Origin: UBA1141 sp963665155
Lineage (GTDB): Bacteria > Chloroflexota > Dehalococcoidia > Lucifugimonadales > UBA3495
Direction of reading: 5' to 3'
Length of the DNA: 64,000 nt
Assembly: GCA_963665155.2 (NCBI GenBank)
Contig: OY761986.2
Location: 1 to 64,000, forward strand
Shown: piece after piece, positions 20,163 to 28,583 of the stretch
Layout of the letters: each line of letters begins with the position of its first letter
Position numbering within the stretch: the stretch's first letter is position 1
The notes under the pieces: model-generated
What the model saw: only the letters and a program-made list of their open reading frames with translations
The model's database searches: none
What the model was told of the DNA's origin: nothing
Program-made: the position numbers and the translations under genes

Positions 20163-21575
20163 CTAGATTGGTGGTCGGCGCTTGTGCCACTCGGTGGCTT
20201 GTTCGTAGGCATGGGCGGCGCGCAAGACCGTCAGCTCATCAAAGGGTCGGCCAGCCAGTTGCAAAGCGTAGGGCAGGCCCGCATCGGAGAAGCCGCAGGG
20301 GATTGAAATGGCGGGCATACCCGTTATGTTGTAGGGCCGGGTATATTGAGTCAGGGCGGGGGTGGTGCCTAAGGAGGTTTCGCCCGCTTGTACTCGGGCG
20401 GCCAGCAGTTGGGGCGCTGTCACCGGCTCTGTCGGACCGGCCAAAAGGTCCACATCTTCCAACAACTTTCGTGCCTGGCTGTCGAACAGTGTCCTCCCTT
20501 GCTGGGCACGTAGGTAGTCGGCTGAGCTTATGAACAAGCCAGCTTCCAGTCGCAAGCGTATCGGCGGGTAGAGCTTGTCGGCGTCTTTGATCAACAGGTC
20601 CCTGTGGTATGCGGAGGCTTCCGCCATGAGGATAGCCGTTGATATCGGGGAAGCGTCTTTGAACATGGGGAATGCTACCGGGGTTACCACGGCGCCTAAG
20701 GATTCAAGCAGGTCCAAGGCGACCCGGACTGCTTGGCCCACCCCCGGGTCGAGGGGAGCATCGAAATACTCCTGAGGGACGCCTATTCTCAGGCCCCGAA
20801 CATCGCCGGTCAGTGCGGTGGTGTAGTCGGGCACATCCACCTTTGCCGATGCTACGTCCTTGGGGTCATGGCCAGCGATTACATTCATAGTGAGGGCGGC
20901 GTCTTCTACTGTTCGCACCATGGGCCCAGGGTGGTCCAATGACCAAGACAACGGGGTAAGCCCGCGGCGGCTGACCAAGCCGTAGGTTGGTTTCAGCCCT
21001 ACGATGCCACACAATGCCGCGGGAATACGGATGGAGCCTCCGGTGTCGCTGCCCGTTGTAATGGTGCATTGACCCGCAGCGGTAGCCGAGCCGGAACCGC
21101 CGCTGGAACCACCGGTTACCAATTCCGGGTCCCACGGGTTGTGCATATGGCCGTAGTCCGGGTTCTCACCGGTTGGTCCATAGGCGAATTGGTGCATGTT
21201 TAGCTTACCCAAGAGGATGGCTCCCGCTTCGCGGAACTTGGTAGCGACGGTGCAGTCTTCCGCCGGTATGAAGTTGTCGAAAATCTTGGAACCCGATGTG
21301 GTGCGAACCCCGGCAGTGTTGAATAGATCTTTCAACCCCAAGGGGATGCCGTGGAGCGGCCCCCTATATTTTCCTGCCTGTATCTCCGATTCGGCGCGGC
21401 GTGCAGCCGCTCGGGCTTGTTCCGGCAGCAGGGTAATGAATGAATTCAGCACGGGCTCGGTGGCGTCGATTCTGGCCAGGTGAGCGTCAACTACTTCCAC
21501 AGGCGATATTTCCTTGTCTCGGATGAGTTGGGAAAGCTGGCCAGCGCTCATGTAACAAATTTCTAACGGGTCCAA
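20163..21575 (-). CDS. Amidase signature family enzyme (GatA/AtzE-like)
   Basis: 470 residues from a TTG start at 21575 behind TTGGAGGGAACACT. The Ser-cisSer-Lys catalytic set is visible: Lys in GIPLGLKDLF (~78), the glycine/serine loop GGSSGGSGSATAAG (~153-166) and GSDTGGSIRIPA (~174-185). It hydrolyses an amide to acid and ammonia; the exact substrate is unknown. A small AtzG-like gene lies 75 bases upstream on the same strand, a pairing known from AtzE/AtzG-type two-subunit amidases, so a complex is likely. IS B ends only about 35 bases from its stop codon but has not damaged it. Confidence 0.88.
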   Translation of the reverse strand: MDPLEICYMSAGQLSQLIRDKEISPVEVVDAHLARIDATEPVLNSFITLLPEQARAAARRAESEIQAGKYRGPLHGIPLGLKDLFNTAGVRTTSGSKIFDNFIPAEDCTVATKFREAGAILLGKLNMHQFAYGPTGENPDYGHMHNPWDPELVTGGSSGGSGSATAAGQCTITTGSDTGGSIRIPAALCGIVGLKPTYGLVSRRGLTPLSWSLDHPGPMVRTVEDAALTMNVIAGHDPKDVASAKVDVPDYTTALTGDVRGLRIGVPQEYFDAPLDPGVGQAVRVALDLLESLGAVVTPVAFPMFKDASPISTAILMAEASAYHRDLLIKDADKLYPPIRLRLEAGLFISSADYLRAQQGRTLFDSQARKLLEDVDLLAGPTEPVTAPQLLAARVQAGETSLGTTPALTQYTRPYNITGMPAISIPCGFSDAGLPYALQLAGRPFDELTVLRAAHAYEQATEWHKRRPPI

Positions 21576-21650
21576 AGTGTTCCCTCCAACAATTCTTCAA
21601 TCAAAGCCGAGACCGCCAAAGCCGAAGCCGCGAATGAACCGCCGGGTAAT

Positions 21651-21845
21651 CTAGGCGCCGTCGGGCGCGAAGGACATGTCTGGTTCTGTGTCAGTTACGT
21701 CTATGTCCTTGAGTGAACTCAATCCAGCCAGGGTGGCTTGAACCACGGAGAACAATTCCTCTCCGTGTTCGCCAGTAACGTCGATCCCCGCCGACGCCGC
21801 CATGTACAAAAAGGCTTCTTTGGATAATGCTGCATCTTCGGGCAT
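21651..21845 (-). CDS. Small AtzG/GatC-like amidase partner protein
   Basis: 64 residues from the ATG at 21845, chosen for the AGGAGGAAAAGTCACAC site just before it; a longer frame upstream lacks support. The short acidic sequence (AGIDVTGEHGEELFSVVQAT ...) and C-terminal Phe-Ala-Pro motif resemble the AtzG/GatC-like helper proteins that wrap around an amidase subunit. Its place directly before the amidase gene supports this. Similarity is by pattern only; a search is required to confirm the family. Confidence 0.6.
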   Translation of the reverse strand: MPEDAALSKEAFLYMAASAGIDVTGEHGEELFSVVQATLAGLSSLKDIDVTDTEPDMSFAPDGA

Positions 21846-22222
21846 GTGTGACTTTTCCTCCTGTGACCCTTCCCTGGTAAACCTCCAGCGAGAGTTTGGG
21901 TGAACCAATGCGCCCCTCGCCCTTGGGTTCGGTGTTGCGTCGCAAGTACATTCCGACTCTTCGCTGACGGCCAAGTGGTTCTAACAATTCGTTATTGACG
22001 CCGCCGGACCGAGTAGGGGGATATTATGGGCTAGGAGTAACCAACTTGCAATCACGAGGGGCACGCTGGAAACGACCGGGTTGGTAAAGTGGAAACGACC
22101 CGGTTGGTAAAAGGCAGGTTTGCCATTTATCATAGGTATTTGCCAAAACCAGATAGGGGTTTGGTGCTCTTGGGTCCCTCCCAGGGGCACAGCATTCGCC
22201 AACCCCAATACCGGGAGCCTGA
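21846..22222. other. Divergent intergenic region
   Basis: It separates the minus-strand AtzG-like gene from the plus-strand protease. Only a 23-bp tandem duplication (22067-22112) stands out. No RNA gene was recognised. Confidence 0.4.
22067..22112. repeat. 23-bp tandem duplication
   Basis: Two adjacent copies of TGGAAACGACC(G/C)GGTTGG-TAAA(G/A) differ at two positions. It lies about 110 bases upstream of the CPBP protease start and could be a regulatory duplication or chance slippage. Confidence 0.7.
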
Positions 22223-23083
22223 TTGTTTTATTGCGTCAACTGCGGTACCCCCAGGAACGATCGCGCCGTCTACTGTCACCATTGCGGGCGTGAACTGAAT
22301 GCTCCTATTACTAGAGGATTACTGATTACCACCGATGCGATGTTGGCCGACCCGAAGGCGGCCGACCAAGGGGAAGATGGACGGTCGAGTGGCATTGCCT
22401 CAGTTCCTTGGCGGGGCGGTCACGTTGCCCTGGGCATAGCCCTCGTAGTATTAAGCCTGATTCCGGTCACCGCAATCTCCCTCGGCATAGGCAGTCGATC
22501 GGGTTCCTACGAAGAGGCGACTACCGTCTGGGTCGGCATTCATGTCATGGCATTGGCCATCATCGCAGTTGTGTGGCGCTTGGGTGTCTATAAGCGCCCG
22601 TCGCCCTGGCGGCTGCTGGGATTGAGCCCGCTGGAGTACCCAGTCGTGAAGGCGGGAATGCTCGCGTTGGTCACTCTGGGAGCTAGTCTGCTTTTCACAG
22701 TGGTATATGGTGCGGTAGTTGACCTGTTTAGCTCCGATGTGTTTTCTCCGCCTGACATCCGCTCGGATATCGCTTTCCCTGGAGCCGCTGCATTTTTTAC
22801 CTTCCAAGCCATTGCTGTGGTCACGCCGATAACTGAAGAGTTGTTCTTCCGCGGGTTCGTGTTCTCCGGACTGCTGCACCGGTTCGGATTGGTGAAGGCG
22901 ATAGTGCTAAGCGCTGCCATTTTCAGTGCGTTCCATTTGTCGGTTGGAGTGCTGATTCCCGTGTTTGTAACCGGGCTGTTGCTGGCAGTCCTTTATCATA
23001 AAACAAGGTCGATCTGGCCTTGCATTCTGGTCCACGCCGGACAAAATGGACTGGCTGTAGCCCTCCAAATTTACGGGGTATAG
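22223..23083 (+). CDS. CPBP-family intramembrane metalloprotease with N-terminal zinc ribbon
   Basis: 286 residues, probable TTG start after GGGAGCCTGA. Residues 4-23 form a zinc ribbon (YCVNCGTP ... YCHHCGREL). Several membrane segments follow (around 65-90, 105-120, 140-165, 195-215 and 230-270). The CPBP/CAAX-protease motifs are EELFFRG (~214), FSAFH (~236) and a late HAGQN (~271); their Glu and His residues bind the catalytic metal. Bacterial members act in membrane protein processing or self-immunity. The zinc ribbon fusion is common in this family. No operon partner is evident. Confidence 0.85.
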   Translation: MFYCVNCGTPRNDRAVYCHHCGRELNAPITRGLLITTDAMLADPKAADQGEDGRSSGIASVPWRGGHVALGIALVVLSLIPVTAISLGIGSRSGSYEEATTVWVGIHVMALAIIAVVWRLGVYKRPSPWRLLGLSPLEYPVVKAGMLALVTLGASLLFTVVYGAVVDLFSSDVFSPPDIRSDIAFPGAAAFFTFQAIAVVTPITEELFFRGFVFSGLLHRFGLVKAIVLSAAIFSAFHLSVGVLIPVFVTGLLLAVLYHKTRSIWPCILVHAGQNGLAVALQIYGV

Positions 23084-23182
23084 ACAAGGACTCGGTAGTG
23101 AGATACATTTGCGGGGCTAAACTGGGGGTACTTTCCGGTGGATTTGCTGCCCGCCAGCGACGCACCAACGAGTGAGCCAGTA

Positions 23183-23221
23183 ATGAACGAACGACTGAAC
23201 GAGCACTTGAACGAGCAATGA
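23183..23221 (+). other. Twelve-codon mini-frame overlapping the trpA start
   Basis: ATG 23183 opens MNERLNEHLNEQ and its TGA overlaps the trpA ATG as ATGA. The frame is open further upstream to about 23095. trpA has no clear Shine-Dalgarno sequence of its own, so this may be the tail of a coupling ORF or the scar of an upstream trp gene. Confidence 0.35.
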
Positions 23222-24042
23222 ACAACGGACGAATACAGAAAACCTTTGAGACGTTAAAACGGGAAGGGCGCACCGGTCTGGTGATTTTCCTAACCGTTGG
23301 TTTCCCGGACAAAGAGGCGACGCTGGAACTGGTGCCAGCCTTGATTAAAGCAGGGGCGGACATCGTCGAATTGGGGGTGCCCTTTAGCGACCCCCTGGGA
23401 GAGGGGCCGGTGATTCAGGAGTCTAGCTTCAAGGCCCTTCAGGAGCATGTATCGCTACAAGACTGCTTGGAAATTGTGGAGACACTGCGTAGTCAGGTGG
23501 GGGAAACCCCATTAGTGCTGATGGGCTACTATAACCCTATTTATAGCTATGGATTGGCTCGGTTTGCCAATGACGCAGGCGAAAAAGGCGTGGATGGGCT
23601 CATTGTGGTTGACCTGCCTGAGTTCGAAGTTGAGCCCCTTAGGGATGAATGCACGCAGCATAGCATACCAATTATCCCCCTATTGGCGCCCACCAGCACC
23701 GATGAAAGTATATCCGCTACTTGCGCGCAGGCCGCCGGATTTGTCTATTGCGTCAGCGTAACGGGTGTGACAGGGGTTCGCCGAGAAGTTTCCCACCGAG
23801 GCTTTGAGCTATTGGAACGGGTGCGGGCCAACACCTCATTGCCGTTGGTGGTTGGCTTCGGAATCTCCAGTAGAAAGCACGTTGAAGAGGTCGGAAAGAA
23901 GGCGGAAGGTGCGGCTGTGGGTAGTGCCTTAGTGAGAGTGATGCTAGAGTCGCCCCGGGATGAATTGGTTGACCGCGCCAGCCGTCTCGTGGCGGAGCTT
24001 GCGGGCTCAACAATTCCGGTAAGCGGAGGATCAGCGTCATGA
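23218..24042 (+). CDS. trpA: Tryptophan synthase alpha chain
   Basis: 274 residues, normal length. It converts indole-3-glycerol phosphate to indole and glyceraldehyde-3-phosphate, feeding indole to TrpB. The TIM-barrel motifs are present: ADIVELGVPFSDP with the catalytic Glu (Glu49 equivalent), LMGYYNPIYSYG, GLIVVDLPEFE, and the phosphate-binding GFGISSRKHV and GAAVGSALV. The position of the second catalytic residue (Asp60 in E. coli, in LADGP) appears as Glu here (PLGEGP), a conservative but notable change. trpB is not in the window; trpA is followed by aroH with a 4-base ATGA overlap, so the two are translated together. Confidence 0.93.
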   Translation: MNNGRIQKTFETLKREGRTGLVIFLTVGFPDKEATLELVPALIKAGADIVELGVPFSDPLGEGPVIQESSFKALQEHVSLQDCLEIVETLRSQVGETPLVLMGYYNPIYSYGLARFANDAGEKGVDGLIVVDLPEFEVEPLRDECTQHSIPIIPLLAPTSTDESISATCAQAAGFVYCVSVTGVTGVRREVSHRGFELLERVRANTSLPLVVGFGISSRKHVEEVGKKAEGAAVGSALVRVMLESPRDELVDRASRLVAELAGSTIPVSGGSAS

Positions 24043-24410
24043 CGGTTTGCAGAGGAATCCGCGGAGCCACAACGGCAGCGGAGAACGTTCCGGAGGCGAT
24101 ATACGAGGCTACCCGGGAATTGCTCTCCCAACTGATCGAAGCCAATCAGATTGAGGAACAGGATGTGGCTGCCGCCTACTTCACGATGACGCCGGATTTG
24201 AATGCCTGCTTTCCTGCAGCGGCTGCCCGGCAACTGGGCTGGAATAGCACTGCCTTGATGGGCGCCACTGAAGTTGACGTGCCCGGCAGTTTGGGCAAAT
24301 GTATACGGGTTCTCATATTGCTGAATACGGACAAACCGCAAGCGGACTTGGTTAACCTGTATCTAAACGGCACCGCAACGTTGCGGCTCCAAGGTGTGGA
24401 ATCGAAATAG
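24039..24410 (+). CDS. aroH: Monofunctional chorismate mutase, AroH type
   Basis: 123 residues, the size of the trimeric pseudo-alpha/beta-barrel chorismate mutase of Bacillus. It rearranges chorismate to prephenate, the branch to Phe and Tyr. Active-site residues are in place: Arg in CRGIRGATT (residues 5-11), Glu in GATEVDVPGSL, and Cys/Arg in KCIRVLI. It overlaps trpA by four bases. Directly after it lies the wreck of a DAHP synthase gene, so this was an aromatic amino acid operon. Confidence 0.93.
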   Translation: MTVCRGIRGATTAAENVPEAIYEATRELLSQLIEANQIEEQDVAAAYFTMTPDLNACFPAAAARQLGWNSTALMGATEVDVPGSLGKCIRVLILLNTDKPQADLVNLYLNGTATLRLQGVESK

Positions 24411-24502
24411 AATATTGCTGGAATGTTGCCAGACGCAGCCCGCAGCGCTCAAGCCCCATAGCCAAGTCAGAACATAGTCCCATAGGCCGGAGCCAAACAA
24501 GG

Positions 24503-24896
24503 ATGCCGGTCATGGTCAAGCGAGGAATGTCGGCGCTCTACTGCGGAATACGGGAAGGCTAATGGGAACAATCGGGTGTTGTTGTGTGAACGAGGTATCC
24601 GCGGTTTTGGGCAATTCAAGCAGTTTATCATGGACGTGTCAGCCAATCCGGTAATCAAGCGGTTCAGGCATTTGCCGATCATCGCCGACCCCAGTCATTC
24701 CACCGGTAAGCGGTATCTGGCGCCACGGGTGGCCGCCGCCGTCGGGGCGCATGGCCTGTTGATTGAGGCTCACCCTAACCCCGATGTTGCCAAGTGCGAC
24801 GGCGCCCAGTCATGGACTTTCCAATATTTCACCAGTTTGATGGGTCAGGTCCAAGCGGTGGCGTCCGTAATGCAGCAGCCAGTCAACGCCAACTAA
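24503..24896 (+). pseudogene. DAHP synthase (AroA/AroF, B. subtilis type), degraded
   Basis: The C-terminal part of a type I-beta DAHP synthase is readable: VLLCERGIRGFG, LPIIADPSHSTGKR, GLLIEAHPNPDVAKCDG. A preceding piece, PVMVKRGMSA, lies in another frame, with a frame change near 24530-24560. The first ~180 residues are missing upstream. The enzyme would have condensed erythrose-4-phosphate and PEP. A different, intact AroG-type enzyme at 61675-62724 can supply this step. Confidence 0.8.
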
Positions 24897-25028
24897 TAAT
24901 GAGAATCGGCAGCGCCTGGTTCGTCCGCCGAATACGGTCGGTCAGTCCAAGTTCCGAAGAACTGGTCCGGTTCCCCTACGTTCGAGGGTCAATTTTAACG
25001 GTCTCCGAACTGGTCCTCCGATGTGGGC

Positions 25029-25271
25029 CTAAATAGCCGGTTCAACCAATGTCAGCTGGGATTGGTCCAGGTTCAATGACCTATTTATGTGATCCCATTT
25101 AACGATCAGCCAGTGGAAGTTGCCAGCTTTTCGTACTTGGGTTACTTCCCCAACATCCCCTGGATTCACCTCGAACTTGTTTGCGCCAACGGGCGATGCC
25201 AGGTTCTCCTCAATACTGAACTGGCTTGTGGCCTTAATCCGCATTCCTACGGCAAAACTGTCGCAACTCAT
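25029..25271 (-). CDS. Small protein with SH3-like beta fold, unknown function
   Basis: 80 residues from the ATG at 25271, selected because GGAGGAGAACCATC precedes it. The sequence alternates short beta strands (GMRIKATSQFSI, NPGDVGEVTQVRKAGNFHWL, IVKWDHINRSLNL), suggesting a small SH3/Tudor-like barrel of the kind that ends in 'LTLV'. No metal motif or membrane segment. No partner gene is evident. Family not recognised. Confidence 0.65.
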   Translation of the reverse strand: MSCDSFAVGMRIKATSQFSIEENLASPVGANKFEVNPGDVGEVTQVRKAGNFHWLIVKWDHINRSLNLDQSQLTLVEPAI

Positions 25272-25684
25272 GATGGTTCTCCTCCGACCCGGATCACTCC
25301 TGTCCTTATGCCATCCACAATGCCCAGTCAGGAGTGTGACCAGCATTCTAGCAGCGGTCAAATGGCCGGTCAATTGGCTGGTCAATTGTCCGGGAAGTAG
25401 CTTGGCGAGCGGGTGCGCCGAAGGCCTCTAGGCTAGTTCTCTGAGACTGACCGTTTCCCAGGTCCTCCCTGACCTATGGGTTAAGGGCATTGCGCCACTA
25501 AGAATCGAGCCTGGCCCCCGGAATCTGGGCTAAAACTGCCGTTGATAGACAAACCCCAGAAATCTCGTCACAATATCGGCCTACCTTTGAAACTGGGCGG
25601 GGAGCCGATGAAGTTTGACTCTGGAACCCGTGGGGTTGGATAAGGAAACCGGCTCCGGAAACGTGGCGCAGGTCCCTTAATTTA
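25272..25684. other. Intergenic region upstream of the TIR-bounded cassette
   Basis: No gene recognised. The right edge carries TTAATTTA (25677-25684), which is repeated directly on the far side of the cassette at 25914-25921. Confidence 0.45.
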
Positions 25685-25913
25685 GGGAATTATATACCTA
25701 ATTACCCCAAGGAGTGGTAGGCTATGAGCATGGTCAAGCAAACTCGAATCATCTTTGGGCCTCAAGACCTTGTGCAGATACGGATTCACTGTGGGAGTTG
25801 CTCTGGTGAGTTAACGTTCCCCATAGAGCGCTTACCCAAACTACCGACAGAATGCCCGCACTGTGGAGGCCGCCTCTTAGAAGGCGGCTGGGGTAATTAG
25901 GTATATAATTCCC
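25685..25913. mobile_element. 229-bp element with perfect 24-bp terminal inverted repeats
   Basis: Bases 25685-25708 (GGGAATTATATACC...) are the exact reverse complement of 25890-25913 over 24 of 24 positions. The outside bases are the same 8-mer, TTAATTTA, on both sides (25677-25684 and 25914-25921), as expected for a target-site duplication. The inside holds one short gene. It looks like a gene-bearing miniature inverted-repeat element mobilised in trans, although no transposase with matching ends is present in the window. An alternative is a transcript with a long closing stem. Confidence 0.75.
25724..25900 (+). CDS. 58-residue zinc-ribbon protein carried by the TIR element
   Basis: ATG at 25724 with AAGGAG nine bases upstream. 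The protein has a beta-strand opening (TRIIFGPQDLVQIRIHC), then Cys-x2-Cys (CGSC, residues ~22-25) and a second Cys-x2-Cys (CPHC, ~45-48) spaced as in a rubredoxin-like zinc ribbon, with a short basic linker. Its last four codons and stop lie inside the right inverted repeat. It resembles small stand-alone zinc-ribbon proteins of unknown role; a DNA- or RNA-binding role is plausible but unproven. Confidence 0.7.
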   Translation: MSMVKQTRIIFGPQDLVQIRIHCGSCSGELTFPIERLPKLPTECPHCGGRLLEGGWGN

Positions 25914-26060
25914 TTAATTTAGATAGGCTAGCAATTGATTTCCTGCGTAGTGGGTTGATATAATCTAAAATATTCCATATCGTAATAGTACCAAAGGGGC
26001 CTTCCGGCCAAGCAAATCGTTATTTAACACGTGTATGCCACTCGGGTTGAGGGAAGAGCA

Positions 26061-26639
26061 ATGTTGCCAGAGATTTCCCTGGTTCAGCCGGTACGTGAAG
26101 ATATTCAACGGATGGTTGACTGGCTTAACGATAGCGAGGTTAACGCCTTCTGGTATGGGTTGGATGATGATGGAGTTGCCCTTCACACAGGGTACTCACC
26201 ACAACTGGCCGTTAAAGCGTCCGAGGACGAATGGCGCCAAACCTTCGAAGACGAAAATCGTAAAATCTATGCGATATACACCAAAGATGGTCAGCATATC
26301 GGCGAAGGCCAACTCGTCATTGAATGGCCGCTCCAAGAAGCCCAACTGTATATCCTCATTGGACGAAAGGACTTGTGGCACCAGCATTTCGGAACGACTG
26401 CTCTGATCCGTTTGCTGGATGAAGCCTATACAACCTTTGAATTACACCGGGTTTGGGCCGATATTCCGGAGTACAACGAGCATGCCCTCCAGATGTTCCA
26501 GCACATCGGTTTTGTTCTGGAAGGGCATTTGAGAAAAACGCACAGAAAAGACGGAGAGTGGTACGACTCGATGGCTATGGGTCTGCTAACTGAGGAATAT
26601 GTCCGTCGTCGGTCAAGGTTGATGGGCGCCAGTGCATAA
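26061..26639 (+). CDS. GNAT-family N-acetyltransferase (RimJ/RimL-like)
   Basis: 192 residues from the ATG at 26061 after GAGGGAAGAGC. The acetyl-CoA fold is recognisable: IGEGQLVIEWPLQEAQLYIL (strands 2-4), GIGK-like loop region LWHQHFGTTALIRLLDEAY, and HRVWADIPEYNEHALQMF followed by GFVLEGHLRKTHRKDGEW, the typical end of RimJ/RimL-type enzymes that acetylate protein N-termini or small amines. Substrate is not deducible. Confidence 0.85.
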   Translation: MLPEISLVQPVREDIQRMVDWLNDSEVNAFWYGLDDDGVALHTGYSPQLAVKASEDEWRQTFEDENRKIYAIYTKDGQHIGEGQLVIEWPLQEAQLYILIGRKDLWHQHFGTTALIRLLDEAYTTFELHRVWADIPEYNEHALQMFQHIGFVLEGHLRKTHRKDGEWYDSMAMGLLTEEYVRRRSRLMGASA

Positions 26640-26682
26640 TCGCCTGGCTGGACTGAACCCGGGCTGATCCCGGAAGAAAACC

Positions 26683-26769
26683 CGAGTCGACTAATTCCGG
26701 CTGGGGCTAACTCTGGAATCGGACTAATTCTGGCTCGAGCTAACTCCGGAATCGGACTAATTCTGGGAT
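26683..26769. repeat. Imperfect ~33-bp tandem repeat, about 2.5 copies
   Basis: The unit contains GAATCGGACTAATTCTGG followed by CTCGAGCTAACTCCG; two close copies and a partial third lie between the acetyltransferase and the cytidylate-kinase-like gene. Function unknown. Confidence 0.7.
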
Positions 26770-26888
26770 CGTAGATGATAGAATCAGGGGTCTTCTTAGA
26801 CTGAGACAGTGGTTGAGATACTTGGGCCCTAGATTCAATCAGGACCAACTTATCCGGTAAAAATAACCCGGAATTGAGGGAGGTTGCG

Positions 26889-27590
26889 ATGCCGGTTATT
26901 ACTATAAATGGTCCCAGCGGGGGCGGATCGGTCACAATTGGCGAAATGGTCTCCCAGCAGTTGGGGCTTAGTTTTGTGGACCGATTTGTCACGGCGGAAG
27001 CGGCTAGGATTGTGGGGAAACCGATCAGCGCTCTCGTGGATAAAGAGCAACGGATTGTTCGGTTTCGAGACCGGTTCGGGCAGTTCTTGCAAAATATGCT
27101 GGAACGTTCGGCCCTATCCGGAGTCAGTGGTGAGCCCTACTTCGGTCGAGGCCTAGATAGTTTGCCCCCGGAAACCTACGCCGACTTGGCTAGCGGAAGT
27201 GCGACAACCGCAGTGAAGGTCGATGACAAGGCATTTATCGACGCCACAACCAAAGTGTTGAAAGACCTGCATCAGAAAGGCGACGTAGTCATCATAGGAC
27301 GGGGTGCCAACATCATTCTGGCCGACACGCCCGGAGTCATGCACGTGGGTCTCATGGCGCCATTGGAAGTAAGAATTCAGACCATGATGATTCGGGAGCA
27401 TATGGACCGGGAAGAGGCCCAAGAATACGTAGAGGAACTGGAGAGGGCTCGTGTGGCCTATTTCCAGAAATTCTTCAAAGTTAGCCCAGATGAGCCTACG
27501 CTGTATCACTTGATGTTGAACATGGACAAGATGCAGCCCAAGACAGCTGCGGATGTTATCGCTCACGCTGCCGGGGATTTGGCTCATTGA
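26889..27590 (+). CDS. Cytidylate kinase-like family protein
   Basis: 233 residues from the ATG at 26889 behind GAGGGAGGTTGCG. The P-loop reads INGPSGGGSVTIGEMV (residues ~5-20), followed by LSFVDRF and a central DVVIIGRGANIIL strand-loop, as in the cytidylate kinase-like group (PF13189). It probably phosphorylates a nucleotide monophosphate or is a regulatory relative; it is not a canonical Cmk. The gene stands alone on the plus strand. Confidence 0.85.
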   Translation: MPVITINGPSGGGSVTIGEMVSQQLGLSFVDRFVTAEAARIVGKPISALVDKEQRIVRFRDRFGQFLQNMLERSALSGVSGEPYFGRGLDSLPPETYADLASGSATTAVKVDDKAFIDATTKVLKDLHQKGDVVIIGRGANIILADTPGVMHVGLMAPLEVRIQTMMIREHMDREEAQEYVEELERARVAYFQKFFKVSPDEPTLYHLMLNMDKMQPKTAADVIAHAAGDLAH

Positions 27591-27703
27591 TCGTCCCTCA
27601 AGGTTGGGTTGCGCCATTGGGCTTGGCCTGGCCGATCCAAAAGGATTTGCCGGAGTTTCCTAACAGAAATAAGGGTGACGCCGCTACACCGTTTTACAAT
27701 AAC

Positions 27704-27748
27704 AGGCTGAGCTTCGATAGGCTGAGCTTCGATAGGCTGGGCATCACC
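27704..27748. repeat. 15-bp direct repeat, about three copies
   Basis: AGGCTGAGCTTCGAT occurs twice in tandem (27704-27733), followed by a diverged third copy. It sits 30-75 bases upstream of the rhomboid start and might influence its expression, or reflect slippage. Confidence 0.75.
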
Positions 27749-27779
27749 ATTGAGATGTATTAGGGAGCCGGTAACGAAT

Positions 27780-28583
27780 TTGATCCCCTTTTCCGATACC
27801 GACGCTCAGCGTCGCTCTCGTCCCGTCGTCAACTACGTTCTTATAGCGATTAACGCGCTGATATTCCTTTATGCCCTGCAACTAGGGGGGAGTGGGTATC
27901 TTTGGGGCGGAAGTAGCCCGGACGTTTTCGTTTTCTTTCTTAAATGGGGATTCATCCCAGAAGAACTCGGTTCCGGTCGATCATTTACTCAGTTGGGCGT
28001 TGGACTCCGCTCGGTGGATATTGAGTCCCCGCTACCAACGTGGACCACTTTATTTTCATCCCTGTTTATCCACGGGGGCTTGTTCCACTTTGCCGGAAAC
28101 ATGGCCTTCTTGTGGGTTTTCGGCGATAACATAGAAAATCGGCTGGGCCACGTAAAATATCTGGTCTTCTACTTGGTTGTCGGCGTGGCCGCAACTCTGA
28201 GTCACTTCGCCATAGACCCCAACTCCCAATCCCCGCTGGTGGGCGCTAGTGGAGCCATCGCAGGCGTGATGGGAGCTTACCTTTTGTTATTCCCTTTCAA
28301 CCGGATCAAGGCCTTGGTGATTTTCTATTTCATCACCGTTATCGAACTGCAAGCCTTGGTGTTTTTGGGCATCTGGTTTTTCCTTCAGATCATCAACAGC
28401 GTGGGGGCTCTAGGGTTATCCGCTGGGGTAAACGTTGCTTTTATGGCCCATGTTGGCGGTTTTGTCGCTGGAGTTGTCTTGATAGCAGGGTTCAAGTTGC
28501 TGAGTAGGGAGCCCATCATACCTTCCCGGCAACGGCGTAATCCTTGGGACTACTGGTACCAATCCGGGCGAGGGCCCGATTAG
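27780..28583 (+). CDS. Rhomboid-family intramembrane serine protease
   Basis: About 267 residues if started at the TTG at 27780 (IPFSDTDAQRRSRPVVN), which matches the usual rhomboid N-terminus; an ATG at 27750 adds ten residues. Six or seven membrane segments are visible. WTTLFSSLFIHGGLFHFAGNM precedes the catalytic serine motif GASGAIAGVMGAYL, and the histidine lies in AHVGGFVAG of a later helix. It cleaves membrane proteins within the bilayer. No partner gene. Confidence 0.88.
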   Translation: MIPFSDTDAQRRSRPVVNYVLIAINALIFLYALQLGGSGYLWGGSSPDVFVFFLKWGFIPEELGSGRSFTQLGVGLRSVDIESPLPTWTTLFSSLFIHGGLFHFAGNMAFLWVFGDNIENRLGHVKYLVFYLVVGVAATLSHFAIDPNSQSPLVGASGAIAGVMGAYLLLFPFNRIKALVIFYFITVIELQALVFLGIWFFLQIINSVGALGLSAGVNVAFMAHVGGFVAGVVLIAGFKLLSREPIIPSRQRRNPWDYWYQSGRGPD

